DNA from: Actinomadura xylanilytica
GTDB taxonomy: Bacteria; Actinomycetota; Actinomycetes; Streptosporangiales; Streptosporangiaceae
Direction: 5' to 3'
Length of the DNA stretch: 64,000 nt
Assembly (NCBI RefSeq): GCF_030283145.1
Contig: NZ_JASNWE010000005.1
Location: forward strand, 62,001 to 126,000
Of this stretch, positions 38,454-46,316 are shown one piece after another (the first letter of the stretch is position 1; each line of letters starts with the position of its first letter). The notes beneath the pieces were generated by a model that did no database searches, was not told the origin of the DNA, and was given only the letters and a program-made list of their open reading frames with translations. A program made the position numbers and the translations under genes.

Positions 38454-39017
38454 TTACCGGGAGTGCCTCGGCCGCCGCCCGATCCGCCGCAGGCGCGGCC
38501 GGTCGGGGTCGGGCCCCGGATCCGGGGGCCGGTCCTGCGCGGCGAGCGATTCCAGCAGTGCGTCCAGCGACGGCGGCCGGACGCACACCAGGGTGGCCTG
38601 GGCGCGCCGCGCGCAGTGCAGCCGCACCGAGGGCCGGACGAGCCGCGACAGCGGGCCCCGGGAGCCGTGCCCGACGACCAGGAGGTCGTCGTCGCCGGCG
38701 AGCCGGACCAGGGTGGCGCCCGGCTCGCCGACCAGGGCGAGCGCGCTCAGCTCGACGCCGTCCGGCGGCCCGTCCGACACCTCGGCGAGCAGCCGCGCGA
38801 TCAGCTCGGCGCCCGCGCCGCGCAGCGCCTCGGTGACCCCGCAGCCGAGCTGCCCGGCCGCCGACACGTGCGGGGGCAGCGGCGCGGCGTGCACCACCAG
38901 CATCGGCAGCCGCCGGAGCCGGGCCTCGCCGATCCCCCAGGACAGGGCGCAGCGCGCGCCGGCGGAGTCGTCGACCCCCACGACCACGCGCGGGCCGCCC
39001 TCCGGTCTCGCGATCAC
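38454..39017 (-). CDS. universal stress protein (UspA family)
   Basis: 187 residues from GTG after GGGAGGGAAT. The Usp fold opens with RVVVGVDDSAGARCALSWGI. The nucleotide-binding stretch LLVVGHGSRGPLSRLVRPSV matches the G-x2-G-x9-G(S/T) motif approximately, with RPSVRLHC in place of GSVS. A 40-residue Pro/Arg tail (DRPPDPGPDPDRPRL) extends past the usual domain. Usp proteins bind ATP and act in dormancy and stress. The adenylate kinase-like gene 26 bp downstream may be co-transcribed. Confidence 0.85.
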   Translation of the reverse strand: MIARPEGGPRVVVGVDDSAGARCALSWGIGEARLRRLPMLVVHAAPLPPHVSAAGQLGCGVTEALRGAGAELIARLLAEVSDGPPDGVELSALALVGEPGATLVRLAGDDDLLVVGHGSRGPLSRLVRPSVRLHCARRAQATLVCVRPPSLDALLESLAAQDRPPDPGPDPDRPRLRRIGRRPRHSR

Positions 39018-39334
39018 ATTCCCTCCCGAGGGTCCTTGCCACCGATGATGTGCAGTCCAGAGTGCAGGCATACCCGTTCCTACGGAAGTCTTTCGCGCCG
39101 GAGGACGCCAGGTTTCCCGAAGGTCGCGTTCCGACGGGGCCCGGCGCCGGTCGAACGGCCGTCCGCGCGGGGCCCGCGGCGCCTCCGGCGTGTCTGCCGA
39201 TCGGGTGGAGTCGCAGGTCAGAGCCTATGATGGGGATGCGTCCCCGGTTCTGTCGGTGGGGCGGCCTACCGTCGGACGGGTGACTCCGGACCGCGGCGCC
39301 GCTCGGCGAAAGGCGCGACTGAAGGTGATCAATC
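39018..39334. other. 317-bp divergent gap between Usp and sigma-factor genes
   Basis: No gene is called. TATGAT (39226-39231) is a fair -10 for the sigma gene without a clear -35, and GGGGATGCGTCCCC (39232-39245) is a small hairpin right after it. The sequence next to the Usp start shows nothing I can name. Confidence 0.5.
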
Positions 39335-40261
39335 ATGGTGAACAGCACGATCGACCGCGACCATGACTTCCAGCGCCTCGCCGATCCCTACCGGCGGGAA
39401 CTGCTGGCCCACTGCCACCGGATGCTCGGCTCGATCCACGACGCCGAGGACCTGGTGCAGGAGACCTACCTGCGGGCCTGGCGGTCCTACGGCGGCTTCG
39501 AGGGCCGCTCCTCGCTGCGCACCTGGCTCTACCGCATCGCGACCAACGCGTGCCTCACCGCGATCCACCAGCGCGGCCACCGGCCCCTGCCGTCCGGGCT
39601 CGGCGCGCCAGACGAGGAGCCAGAGCGGCGCGCGGTCGCCTCGCCCGGCGGGCCCTGGCCGGAGCCCGCGCCCGGCGCGGTGCCGGCCTCCGAGTCGGCC
39701 GATCCCGCCTCGATCGTCGCCGCCCGCGAGTCGACCCGGCTGGCGTTCGCCGCGGCCCTCCAGCTCCTGCCGCCCAACCAGCGCGTCGTGCTCATCCTGC
39801 GGGACGTGCTCAAATGGCGGGCGGCCGAGGTCGCCGGGCTGATGCGGACCTCCACCGTCTCGGTCAACAGCGCGTTGCAGCGGGCCCGCGCCCGGCTCGA
39901 GCGGGCCGCCCCGGCCCGCGACGAGCTGACCGAGCCCACCGACCCGCGCCGCCGCGAGCTCCTCGACCGGTACGCCGCGGCCTTCGAGGCGGCCGACATC
40001 GGCGCGCTGATCGAGCTGTTCAAGAAGGACGCGGTCTGGGAGATGCCACCCTTTCCCGAGTGGTACGCGGGCGCCGCGCACGTCGGCCGGATCGCCCGGA
40101 CCCGGCGCGGCGACGACGGCGTGCACCGCCCGTTCCGGTTCCAGGTGGTCAGGGCCACCACCGACGGCATCGCGCGCATCTCGGCGTTCTCCGGCACCGC
40201 GCCGTTCGCGCCGTCCGGGCGGCCCGAGCGGGCCCGGGAACCCGGCCCGGCCTTCCACTGA
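39335..40261 (+). CDS. ECF sigma factor with SnoaL-like C-terminal domain (SigG-like)
   Basis: 308 residues. Sigma region 2 is LLAHCHRMLGSIHDAEDLVQ then ETYLRAWRSYGGFEGRSSLR. Region 4 is LLPPNQRVVLILRDVLKWRA then AEVAGLMRTSTVSVNSALQR. After residue about 215 an NTF2-like domain follows (LLDRYAAAFEAADIGALIEL, DAVWEMPPFPEWYAG). This architecture matches mycobacterial SigG-type factors, which lack a linked anti-sigma factor and are controlled through the C-terminal domain. None is seen here. AAGGTGA precedes the ATG. The stop codon lies inside the operator of the pca operon. Confidence 0.93.
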   Translation: MVNSTIDRDHDFQRLADPYRRELLAHCHRMLGSIHDAEDLVQETYLRAWRSYGGFEGRSSLRTWLYRIATNACLTAIHQRGHRPLPSGLGAPDEEPERRAVASPGGPWPEPAPGAVPASESADPASIVAARESTRLAFAAALQLLPPNQRVVLILRDVLKWRAAEVAGLMRTSTVSVNSALQRARARLERAAPARDELTEPTDPRRRELLDRYAAAFEAADIGALIELFKKDAVWEMPPFPEWYAGAAHVGRIARTRRGDDGVHRPFRFQVVRATTDGIARISAFSGTAPFAPSGRPERAREPGPAFH

Positions 40262-40268
40262 GCGGAAA
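40252..40268. promoter_or_regulatory. candidate IclR (PcaR) operator upstream of pcaI
   Basis: CTTCCACTGAGCGGAAA, a TTCC(A/G)C-TGA-GCGGAA inverted repeat, ends 92 bp before pcaI. The same 17-mer with two changes is found at 46212, 88 bp before pobA. It overlaps the sigma-factor stop codon. Confidence 0.7.
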
Positions 40269-40360
40269 CCCGCTCCCGGCGCCGGCCGGATCCGCTGGGA
40301 GGCTGGCGTCATCGGCGGACCCGGTGACCGGGGCGCGCCGGGGAGCGGATGGGGAGGCAC

Positions 40361-41134
40361 ATGGACAAGGTCGTGGCCTCGGCGGCGGAGGCCGTCGCCG
40401 GTATCGGTGACGGGGCCTCGCTGGCCGTCGGGGGCTTCGGGCTCTGCGGGGTGCCGGCGGTGCTGATCGGCGCCCTGTACGAGCGGGGCACCGGCGATCT
40501 GCGGGTGGTCTCCAACAACTGCGGGCTCGACGGCCGGGGGCTCGGCCGGCTGCTCGCCGCCGGGCGGATCGCGCGCGCCATGGGCTCGTACGTGGGCGAC
40601 AACAAGGAGTTCGCCCGGCAGTACCTGGCCGGCGAGATCGAGGTCGAGCTGATGCCGCAGGGCACCCTCGCCGAGCGGCTGCGCGCGGGCGGCGCGGGCA
40701 TCCCCGCGTTCTACACCCCCGCCGGCGTCGGCACGATGGTCGCCGACGGCGGGCTGCCCTGGCGGTACGCGCCGGACGGCACCGTCGCGATCGCGTCCCC
40801 GGCCAAGGAGGTCCGCGAGTTCGGCGGGCGCCGCCACGTGCTGGAGGAGGGCATCACCACCGACGTCGCCCTGGTCCGCGCGGCCCTGGGCGACCGGCAC
40901 GGCAACCTGGTCTTCGACCGGGCCGCCCGCAACTTCAACCCGCTGTGCGCGATGGCCGGCCGGGTCACGCTGGCCGAGGTCGAGCGGCTGGTCGAGCCCG
41001 GCGAGATCGACCCCGACGCGGTGCACCTGCCGGGCGTGTTCGTCCAGCGCGTGGTCGAGCTGACCCCCGCGCAGGCGGCCGACAAGCCGGTCGAGAAGCG
41101 CACGGTGACGGCGCGGGGAGGGGAGCGGTCCTGA
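40361..41134 (+). CDS. pcaI: 3-oxoadipate CoA-transferase subunit A
   Basis: 257 residues. With PcaJ it moves CoA from succinyl-CoA to beta-ketoadipate. The SVGG-like motif ASLAVGGFGLCGVPAVLIGA and VVSNNCGLDGRGLGRLL are class I CoA-transferase alpha-subunit hallmarks; EVELMPQGTLAERLRAGGAG follows. GGGGAGGCAC precedes the ATG. First gene of a seven-gene catabolic operon; its stop touches the pcaJ start. Acetoacetate or other 3-oxoacid transferases look alike, but the pca neighbours decide the name. Confidence 0.94.
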   Translation: MDKVVASAAEAVAGIGDGASLAVGGFGLCGVPAVLIGALYERGTGDLRVVSNNCGLDGRGLGRLLAAGRIARAMGSYVGDNKEFARQYLAGEIEVELMPQGTLAERLRAGGAGIPAFYTPAGVGTMVADGGLPWRYAPDGTVAIASPAKEVREFGGRRHVLEEGITTDVALVRAALGDRHGNLVFDRAARNFNPLCAMAGRVTLAEVERLVEPGEIDPDAVHLPGVFVQRVVELTPAQAADKPVEKRTVTARGGERS

Positions 41135-41784
41135 TGGCCTGGTCCAGGAACGAGATCGCGGCCCGTGCGGCGGCCGAGCTTCCCGACGGCGCCTACGTCA
41201 ACCTCGGCATCGGGCTCCCGACGCTGATCCCCGGATACGTGCCCGAGGGCCGGCACGTGGTCCTGCACGCCGAGAACGGCGTGCTGGGCGTCGGCCCCTA
41301 CCCCGGCGAGGACGAGGTCGACCCCGACCTGATCAACGCGGGGAAGGAGACGGTGACGGTCCTGCCGGGCGCGTCCTGCTTCGACTCCGCGCTGTCGTTC
41401 GGCATGATCCGCGGCGGCCACATCGACATCGCGGTGCTCGGCGCGATGGAGGTCTCGGCCCGCGGCGACCTGGCCAACTGGTCGGTCCCCGGAAAGATGA
41501 TCAAGGGGATGGGCGGCGCGATGGACCTGGTCCACGGTGCCCGCCGGGTGATCGTGGTGATGGGCCACACCGCCCGGGACGGCTCGCCCAAGATCGTCGA
41601 GAGCTGCGCGCTGCCGCTGACCGGGACCGGCTGCGTCGACCGGATCATCACCGACCTCGGCGTCCTGGACGTCACCCCGGACGGCCTGGTCCTGAGCGAG
41701 ACCGCGCCCGGCGTCACCGCCGCCGAGGTCCGCACCGCCACCGGGGCGGCCGTGGCCGTCCCGGCCGAGGGGGGCCCCGCATGA
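41134..41784 (+). CDS. pcaJ: 3-oxoadipate CoA-transferase subunit B
   Basis: 216 residues. The catalytic glutamate lies in VVLHAENGVLGVGPY, the beta-subunit motif where a glutamyl-CoA intermediate forms. GAYVNLGIGLPTLIPGYVPE and GGHIDIAVLGAMEVSARGDL are conserved, and MIKGMGGAMDLVHGARRVIV follows. It starts within TGATG at the pcaI stop and ends in ATGA with pcaH. The strict overlap with PcaI suits a heteromer made in equal amounts. Confidence 0.95.
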   Translation: MAWSRNEIAARAAAELPDGAYVNLGIGLPTLIPGYVPEGRHVVLHAENGVLGVGPYPGEDEVDPDLINAGKETVTVLPGASCFDSALSFGMIRGGHIDIAVLGAMEVSARGDLANWSVPGKMIKGMGGAMDLVHGARRVIVVMGHTARDGSPKIVESCALPLTGTGCVDRIITDLGVLDVTPDGLVLSETAPGVTAAEVRTATGAAVAVPAEGGPA

Positions 41785-42446
41785 GCCACCCGCCCTACCT
41801 GTACCCGGGCTACCGGAGCACCGTTCTGCGCGCCCCCGCGCACGAGCCGGTGATGCCCGTGCTCGGGCCCGACAGCGTCGAGCTGACCTCCCCGGTCTTC
41901 GGGCACGAGGAACTCGGCGCGCTGGACGCCGACCTGACCGGGCGGCACCCCGGCGAGCCGCTCGGCGAGCGGATCATCGTGACCGGCCGGCTGCTGGACG
42001 GCTCGGGCCGCCCGGTGCGCGGCGCGCTGGTCGAGGTGTGGCAGGCCAACGCCGCCGGACGGTACGCGCACGGCGGCGACCGGCACCCCGCGCCGCTCGA
42101 CCCGAACTTCACCGGCGCGGGGCGCTGCCTCACCGACGGCGAGGGCCGCTACCGCTTCGTCACGATCAAGCCCGGCGCCTACCCGTGGCGCAACCACCGC
42201 AACGCCTGGCGCCCGGCGCACATCCACTTCTCGGTGTTCGGCACCGCGTTCGCGCAGCGCCTGGTCACGCAGATGTACTTCCCGGGCGACCCGCTCTTCG
42301 CCCATGACCCGATCCTCCGGTCGATCCCCGAGCAGGACGACCGCGACCTGCTGGTCTCGCGGTTCGACCTGGACGCCACCGAGCCCGAGTGGGCGCTCGG
42401 CTACCAGTGGGACATCGTCCTCGGCGACACCCCGACGGAGGCATGA
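41781..42446 (+). CDS. pcaH: protocatechuate 3,4-dioxygenase beta subunit
   Basis: A 221-residue intradiol ring-cleavage subunit that holds the non-heme Fe(III). The ligand-bearing regions are visible: VEVWQANAAGRYAHGGD and IKPGAYPWRNH supply the tyrosines, and WRPAHIHFSVFG the two histidines. DPNFTGAGRCLTDGEGRYRF is also conserved. It opens protocatechuate to 3-carboxy-cis,cis-muconate together with PcaG. The ATG overlaps the pcaJ stop, and pcaG begins one base after its own stop. Confidence 0.96.
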   Translation: MSHPPYLYPGYRSTVLRAPAHEPVMPVLGPDSVELTSPVFGHEELGALDADLTGRHPGEPLGERIIVTGRLLDGSGRPVRGALVEVWQANAAGRYAHGGDRHPAPLDPNFTGAGRCLTDGEGRYRFVTIKPGAYPWRNHRNAWRPAHIHFSVFGTAFAQRLVTQMYFPGDPLFAHDPILRSIPEQDDRDLLVSRFDLDATEPEWALGYQWDIVLGDTPTEA

Positions 42447-42447
42447 G

Positions 42448-43008
42448 ATGACCGCTCCGCACCTGCGGGCCACGCCCTCGCAGACCGTCGGCCCCTTCTT
42501 CGCGCACGCGCTGCCGTACGAGACCGGGCCCGAGGTCGTCCCCGGCTGGCGGCCCGGCGCGATCCGGGTGCACGGCCGCGTCCTCGACGGTGCGGGCACC
42601 GCCGTCCCGGACGCGCTCGTCGAGATCTGGCAGGCCGACGAGGACGGCGAGGTCCCGCGCCGCCCCGGCGGGCTGCGCCGCGCCGGGCACGGCTTCTCCG
42701 GCTTCGGCCGGTGCGCGACCAGCCCGGACGGCCACTACTGGTTCGACACCGTCAAGCCCGGCGCCGCCGGCGGGGGCGGCGCGGCCCCCTTCATCGCGGT
42801 GCTGGTCTTCGCCCGGGGCCTGCTCAAGCCGGTCTTCACCCGGCTGTACTTCCCCGAGGACGGCGCTGTCCACGCGGGCGACCCGCTGCTCGCGGCGGTC
42901 CCGGCCGCCCGCCGGGGCACCCTTGTCGCCGAGCGTGAGGACGGCGGGGCGTACCGTTTTGACATCCACCTCCAGGGTGAAGGGGAGACGGTCTTCCTTG
43001 GATTCTGA
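42448..43008 (+). CDS. pcaG: protocatechuate 3,4-dioxygenase alpha subunit
   Basis: 186 residues, homologous to PcaH but without the iron-ligand set. It begins TPSQTVGPFFAHALPYE, the standard alpha-subunit N-terminus. It also contains ALVEIWQADEDGEVPRRPGG, HGFSGFGRCATSPDGHYWFD and TRLYFPEDGAVHAGDPLLAA. It shapes the active-site pocket and the alpha-beta assembly. The end overlaps the TTG start of pcaB by 11 bp. Confidence 0.95.
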   Translation: MTAPHLRATPSQTVGPFFAHALPYETGPEVVPGWRPGAIRVHGRVLDGAGTAVPDALVEIWQADEDGEVPRRPGGLRRAGHGFSGFGRCATSPDGHYWFDTVKPGAAGGGGAAPFIAVLVFARGLLKPVFTRLYFPEDGAVHAGDPLLAAVPAARRGTLVAEREDGGAYRFDIHLQGEGETVFLGF

Positions 43009-44179
43009 GGCTTCGCCGGACGTGGGGCTGCTGTCCCCGGTCCGGGCCGGGACGGGCGCCGAGGCGGCGACCGGCGACCTGGCGTGGCTCCAGGCGATGC
43101 TGGACGCCGAGGCCGCGCTCGCCCGCGCCCAGGCCCGGCTCGGGATCGTCCCCGCGGACGCCGCCGCGGCGATCACCGAGGCGGCCCGCGCCGACCGCTT
43201 CGACCTGCCCGCCCTGGCCCGCCGGGCGCGCGGCGCGGCCAACCCGGTGGTCCCGCTGCTGGCCGACCTGCGGCGGCTGGCCGGCCCGGCGGGCGAGCAC
43301 GCGCACCGGGGCGCCACCAGCCAGGACATCGTCGACACCGGCGCCATGCTCGTCGCGGCCCGGACCAGGCGCGTCGTCCTCGCCCGGCTCGACCGGGCAC
43401 TGGACGCGCTGGCCGGGATCGCGGCGCACCACCGCGGCACCCCGATGGCGGGACGCACCCTGGGCCGGCAGGCGCTGCCCACCACGTTCGGCGCGAAGGC
43501 CGCCGGGTGGCTCCTCGGCGTCCTGGACGCGCGCGACGCGCTCGCCGGCCTCGCCCTGCCGGTCCAGCTCGGCGGCGCCGCCGGCACCCTGGACGGCTTC
43601 GGCGACCTCGGCCTGGACCTGCTCGCCGCGTACGCCGCCGAGACCGGCCTGGACCGGCCGGTGCTGCCCTGGCACACCCGCCGCACGCCGGTCGCCGGGC
43701 TGGGCTCGGCGCTCGCGCTGACCGCGGGCGCGCTCGGCAAGGTCGCCACCGACGTGGTGCTGCTCGCGCAGAGCGAGGTCGCCGAGGTGGCCGAGCCCGC
43801 GGCGCCCGGCCGGGGCGGCTCGTCGGCGATGCCGCACAAGCGCAACCCGGCGCTGGCCACCATGGTCCGGTCGGCGGCGCTCCAGGTCCCCGCCTACGCC
43901 CAGGTCCTGTTCGCCTCGATGTCCGCGCCGCACGAGCGGCCCGCGGGCGAATGGCACGCCGAATGGCAGCCGCTCCGCGAGTGCCTGCGCCTCACCGGCG
44001 GCGCCGCCGAGACCGCCGCCGAGATGCTGGACGGCCTGGAGGCCGACGCCGGGCGGATGGCCGCCAACCTCGGCGCCCTGCTCGACGTCCTGCCCGGCGA
44101 CCCCGGCGTCGGCGCCGCCCCCGCCATGACCGACCGCGCCCTGGCCGCGTACGAGGCGTACCGAAGGATCCGCGCATGA
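42998..44179 (+). CDS. pcaB: 3-carboxy-cis,cis-muconate cycloisomerase
   Basis: A 393-residue fumarase/aspartase-superfamily enzyme that forms gamma-carboxymuconolactone. The signature loop is GRGGSSAMPHKRNPALATM. HAHRGATSQDIVDTGAMLVA and LGRQALPTTFGAKAAGWLLG supply the other conserved regions. I take TTG 42998 as start (AAGGGGAG upstream), which makes it overlap pcaG; GTG 43022 is an alternative eight codons later. Its stop overlaps pcaD by ATGA. The length is shorter than the usual roughly 450 residues, as in many actinobacterial PcaB proteins. Confidence 0.92.
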   Translation: MDSEASPDVGLLSPVRAGTGAEAATGDLAWLQAMLDAEAALARAQARLGIVPADAAAAITEAARADRFDLPALARRARGAANPVVPLLADLRRLAGPAGEHAHRGATSQDIVDTGAMLVAARTRRVVLARLDRALDALAGIAAHHRGTPMAGRTLGRQALPTTFGAKAAGWLLGVLDARDALAGLALPVQLGGAAGTLDGFGDLGLDLLAAYAAETGLDRPVLPWHTRRTPVAGLGSALALTAGALGKVATDVVLLAQSEVAEVAEPAAPGRGGSSAMPHKRNPALATMVRSAALQVPAYAQVLFASMSAPHERPAGEWHAEWQPLRECLRLTGGAAETAAEMLDGLEADAGRMAANLGALLDVLPGDPGVGAAPAMTDRALAAYEAYRRIRA

Positions 44180-44940
44180 TCTTGAAGCACCGTTTCGACG
44201 GCCCCGAGGACGCGCCCGTCCTGGTCCTCGGGCCCTCCCTGGGCACCACCTCGGCCCTCTGGAACCCCCAGCTGCCCGCGCTCGCCCGCTGGCGGACCCT
44301 GCGGTACGAGCTGCCCGGCCACGGAGGTGCGCCCCCGCCCGCCGGGCCGTTCACCGTCGAGGACCTCGCCGCCGGGGTGGCGGGCCTCCTCGACCGGTAC
44401 GGGATCGGCCGGGCCGCCTGCGCCGGGGTGTCGCTCGGCGGGGCCGTGGGCCAGGCCCTCGCCCTGGCCGCGCCCGGCCGGGTGGGCAGCCTGGTCCTGT
44501 GCTGCACGTCCTCGCACTTCGGGCCGCCGGAGCCCTGGCTCGAGCGGGCCGCGCTCGTCCGCCGCGAGGGCCTCGGGCCGATCGCCGGCACGGCCGCCGG
44601 GCGCTGGTTCACCCCCGGCTTCACCGGTGCCGGGCCCTACGTCGCGATGCTGCGCGCGGTGGACCCCGAGGGCTACGCCGGCTGCTGCGAGGCGCTCGCC
44701 CGGTTCGATGTCACCGCCCGCCTCGGCGAGATCACCGCGCCGGCGCTGGTCGTCGCCGGGGCCGAGGACGTCGCGACGCCGCGCGGAGCCCATGCCGACG
44801 TGCTGGCCGCGGGCATCCCCGGCGCCCGGCTGGTCGTCATCGGCGCCGCGGGCCACCTGGCGAGCGCCGAGCGCCCCGGCCCGGTCACCGACGCGATCAC
44901 CGGGCACCTGGACCTGACCTGGAAGGGACTCCACCGATGA
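44176..44940 (+). CDS. pcaD: 3-oxoadipate enol-lactonase
   Basis: A 254-residue alpha/beta hydrolase that opens beta-ketoadipate enol-lactone to beta-ketoadipate. The nucleophile Ser is in CAGVSLGGAVGQALAL, the Asp in VVAGAEDVATPRG and the His in GAAGHLASAERPG. LGPSLGTTSALWNPQLPALA is the PcaD-typical oxyanion segment. In many actinomycetes PcaD is fused to PcaC as PcaL; here a stop and ATGA overlap separate the two. ATG directly follows the pcaB end. Confidence 0.94.
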   Translation: MILKHRFDGPEDAPVLVLGPSLGTTSALWNPQLPALARWRTLRYELPGHGGAPPPAGPFTVEDLAAGVAGLLDRYGIGRAACAGVSLGGAVGQALALAAPGRVGSLVLCCTSSHFGPPEPWLERAALVRREGLGPIAGTAAGRWFTPGFTGAGPYVAMLRAVDPEGYAGCCEALARFDVTARLGEITAPALVVAGAEDVATPRGAHADVLAAGIPGARLVVIGAAGHLASAERPGPVTDAITGHLDLTWKGLHR

Positions 44941-45413
44941 GCGACGAGCTGGACACGGGCGAGCGGGCGGACACGGGCGAGCGGGCGGACGCGGCCGGGC
45001 GGGTGGACGCGGCCGGGCGGGCGGACGCCCTCGCCGAGGGCGACCGGCGGCGGCACGCGGCGGGACTGGTGGTGCGGCGCGAGGTGCTCGGCGGCGCGCA
45101 CGTCGACCGGGCCGCGGCGGGCACCACCGGGTTCACCGCCGACTTCCAGGACCTCATCACCCGGTACGCGTGGGGCGAGATCTGGACCCGGCCGGGCCTG
45201 GACCGCCGCACCCGGAGCTGCATCACGCTCACCGCCCTGGTCGCCGGGGGCCACGAGGGCGAGCTGGCCATGCACGTGCGCGCCGCGCTCCGCAACGGCC
45301 TCACCGAGGACGAGATCAAGGAGGTCCTGCTCCAGACCGCGATCTACTGCGGGGTCCCCGCCGCCAATTCCGCGTTCGCCGTCGCCCAGCGGGTACTTGC
45401 CGAGCAGGAGTGA
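44937..45413 (+). CDS. pcaC: 4-carboxymuconolactone decarboxylase with repeat-expanded N-terminus
   Basis: 158 residues. The AhpD-like decarboxylase core runs from about residue 40: RHAAGLVVRREVLGGAHVDR, FQDLITRYAWGEIWTRPGLD, and CITLTALVAGGHEGELAMHV with the His/Glu pair. It turns carboxymuconolactone into beta-ketoadipate enol-lactone. Residues 6-29 are four six-residue units (DTGERA twice, DAAGRV, DAAGRA) encoded by an 18-bp DNA repeat, located where a PcaD-PcaC linker would lie. Enzyme order in the pathway is PcaB, PcaC, PcaD. Confidence 0.94.
   Translation: MSDELDTGERADTGERADAAGRVDAAGRADALAEGDRRRHAAGLVVRREVLGGAHVDRAAAGTTGFTADFQDLITRYAWGEIWTRPGLDRRTRSCITLTALVAGGHEGELAMHVRAALRNGLTEDEIKEVLLQTAIYCGVPAANSAFAVAQRVLAEQE
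44952..45023 (+). repeat. four tandem 18-bp repeats inside pcaC
   Basis: Units at 44952, 44970, 44988 and 45006; the first two are identical (GACACGGGCGAGCGGGCG) and the last two differ by one base. The length is a multiple of three, so copy-number change keeps the frame. Confidence 0.9.
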
Positions 45414-45427
45414 GGACCGGGAGGAAC

Positions 45428-46240
45428 ATGGCGGAGCGGGCGCGGCCGATCAGCGTCGCGGGCAAGGTGATGGCGATCCTGGACGCCTTCGCCGCCGGCG
45501 GGGTGCGGCTCAACCTCAGCGAGATCTGCCGCCGGGCCGGGCTGCCGCTCGCGACCGGGCACCGGCTGGTCGGCGAGCTGGCCGCGGGCGGCTTCCTGGA
45601 GCGGGTGCCGGACGGTACGTACCGCATCGGGACCCGGCTGTGGCGGATCGGCAGCCAGGCCCCGGCGGTCACCGGGCTGCGCGAGCTGGCCCTGCCGCAC
45701 ATGGAGGACCTCTACGAGGCGACGCACGACAACGTGCAGCTCGCCGTGCTGCGCGACGGGCGGGCGCTGTTCGTCGAGCGGCTGCGCGGCACCCGCTCGG
45801 TCCCGGTCGTCACCCAGGTCGGCGCGTCGCTGCCGCTGCACGCCACCGGCGTCGGCAAGGTGCTGCTCGCGTACGCGCCCGAGGCGGTCCGCGAGGCCGT
45901 CCTCGCCGGGGGTCTGGACCGGCACTCGGCCCGCACCGTCACCGACCCGGCCGAGCTGCGCCGCTCCCTGGAGCAGGTCCGCCGCACCGGCTTCGCGGTG
46001 ACCCGCGACGAAATGACGCTCGGCGCGGCCTCGGTCGCGGCCCCGGTGTTCGACGCGTCCGGCCGGGTGGCCGCCGCGCTGTCGCTGGTGGCGCGGACCC
46101 GCAGCGCCGACGTGCGGCGGCTGCTGCCGCCCCTGACCACCGCCGCGCGCGCCCTCTCCCGCGACGTGGCGGCGCACTGGCGGGGCGGCTCGGCCGGACG
46201 CCCCGACGAGCCTTCCGCTGAGCGGAAGACCGGCTCCTGA
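45428..46240 (+). CDS. pcaR: IclR-family regulator of the pca/pob genes
   Basis: 270 residues. The N-terminal winged HTH is KVMAILDAFAAGGVRLNLSE followed by ICRRAGLPLATGHRLVGELA. The IclR effector domain follows, with VTQVGASLPLHATGVGKVLL and VTRDEMTLGAASVAAPVFDA as hallmark blocks. The likely ligand is protocatechuate, 4-hydroxybenzoate or beta-ketoadipate, as for PcaR/PcaU/PobR relatives. GGGAGGAAC precedes the ATG. It lies 14 bp after pcaC, so it is in the operon it is thought to control; the twin boxes at 40252 and 46212 are its probable sites. PcaU or PobR would be equally fair names. Confidence 0.9.
   Translation: MAERARPISVAGKVMAILDAFAAGGVRLNLSEICRRAGLPLATGHRLVGELAAGGFLERVPDGTYRIGTRLWRIGSQAPAVTGLRELALPHMEDLYEATHDNVQLAVLRDGRALFVERLRGTRSVPVVTQVGASLPLHATGVGKVLLAYAPEAVREAVLAGGLDRHSARTVTDPAELRRSLEQVRRTGFAVTRDEMTLGAASVAAPVFDASGRVAAALSLVARTRSADVRRLLPPLTTAARALSRDVAAHWRGGSAGRPDEPSAERKTGS
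46212..46228. promoter_or_regulatory. candidate IclR operator upstream of pobA
   Basis: CTTCCGCTGAGCGGAAG is a perfect inverted repeat with a TGA centre. It lies in the last codons of the IclR gene, 88 bp before pobA. It matches the box at 40252 in 15 of 17 positions. Confidence 0.72.
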
Positions 46241-46316
46241 GGCCGCGCCGGCGCGCGGGACGATTCGGCGGGAGCCGGCCGGAGCCGGCGGGGGAGAGCG
46301 AGCAGGAGGAGGCGCC

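Noticed and set aside
46241..46316. GGAGCCGGCC-type repeats between the IclR gene and pobA as operator
   Set aside because: They are short and composition-driven; the nearby perfect TTCCGC-TGA-GCGGAA repeat, shared with the pcaI upstream region, is the better candidate.
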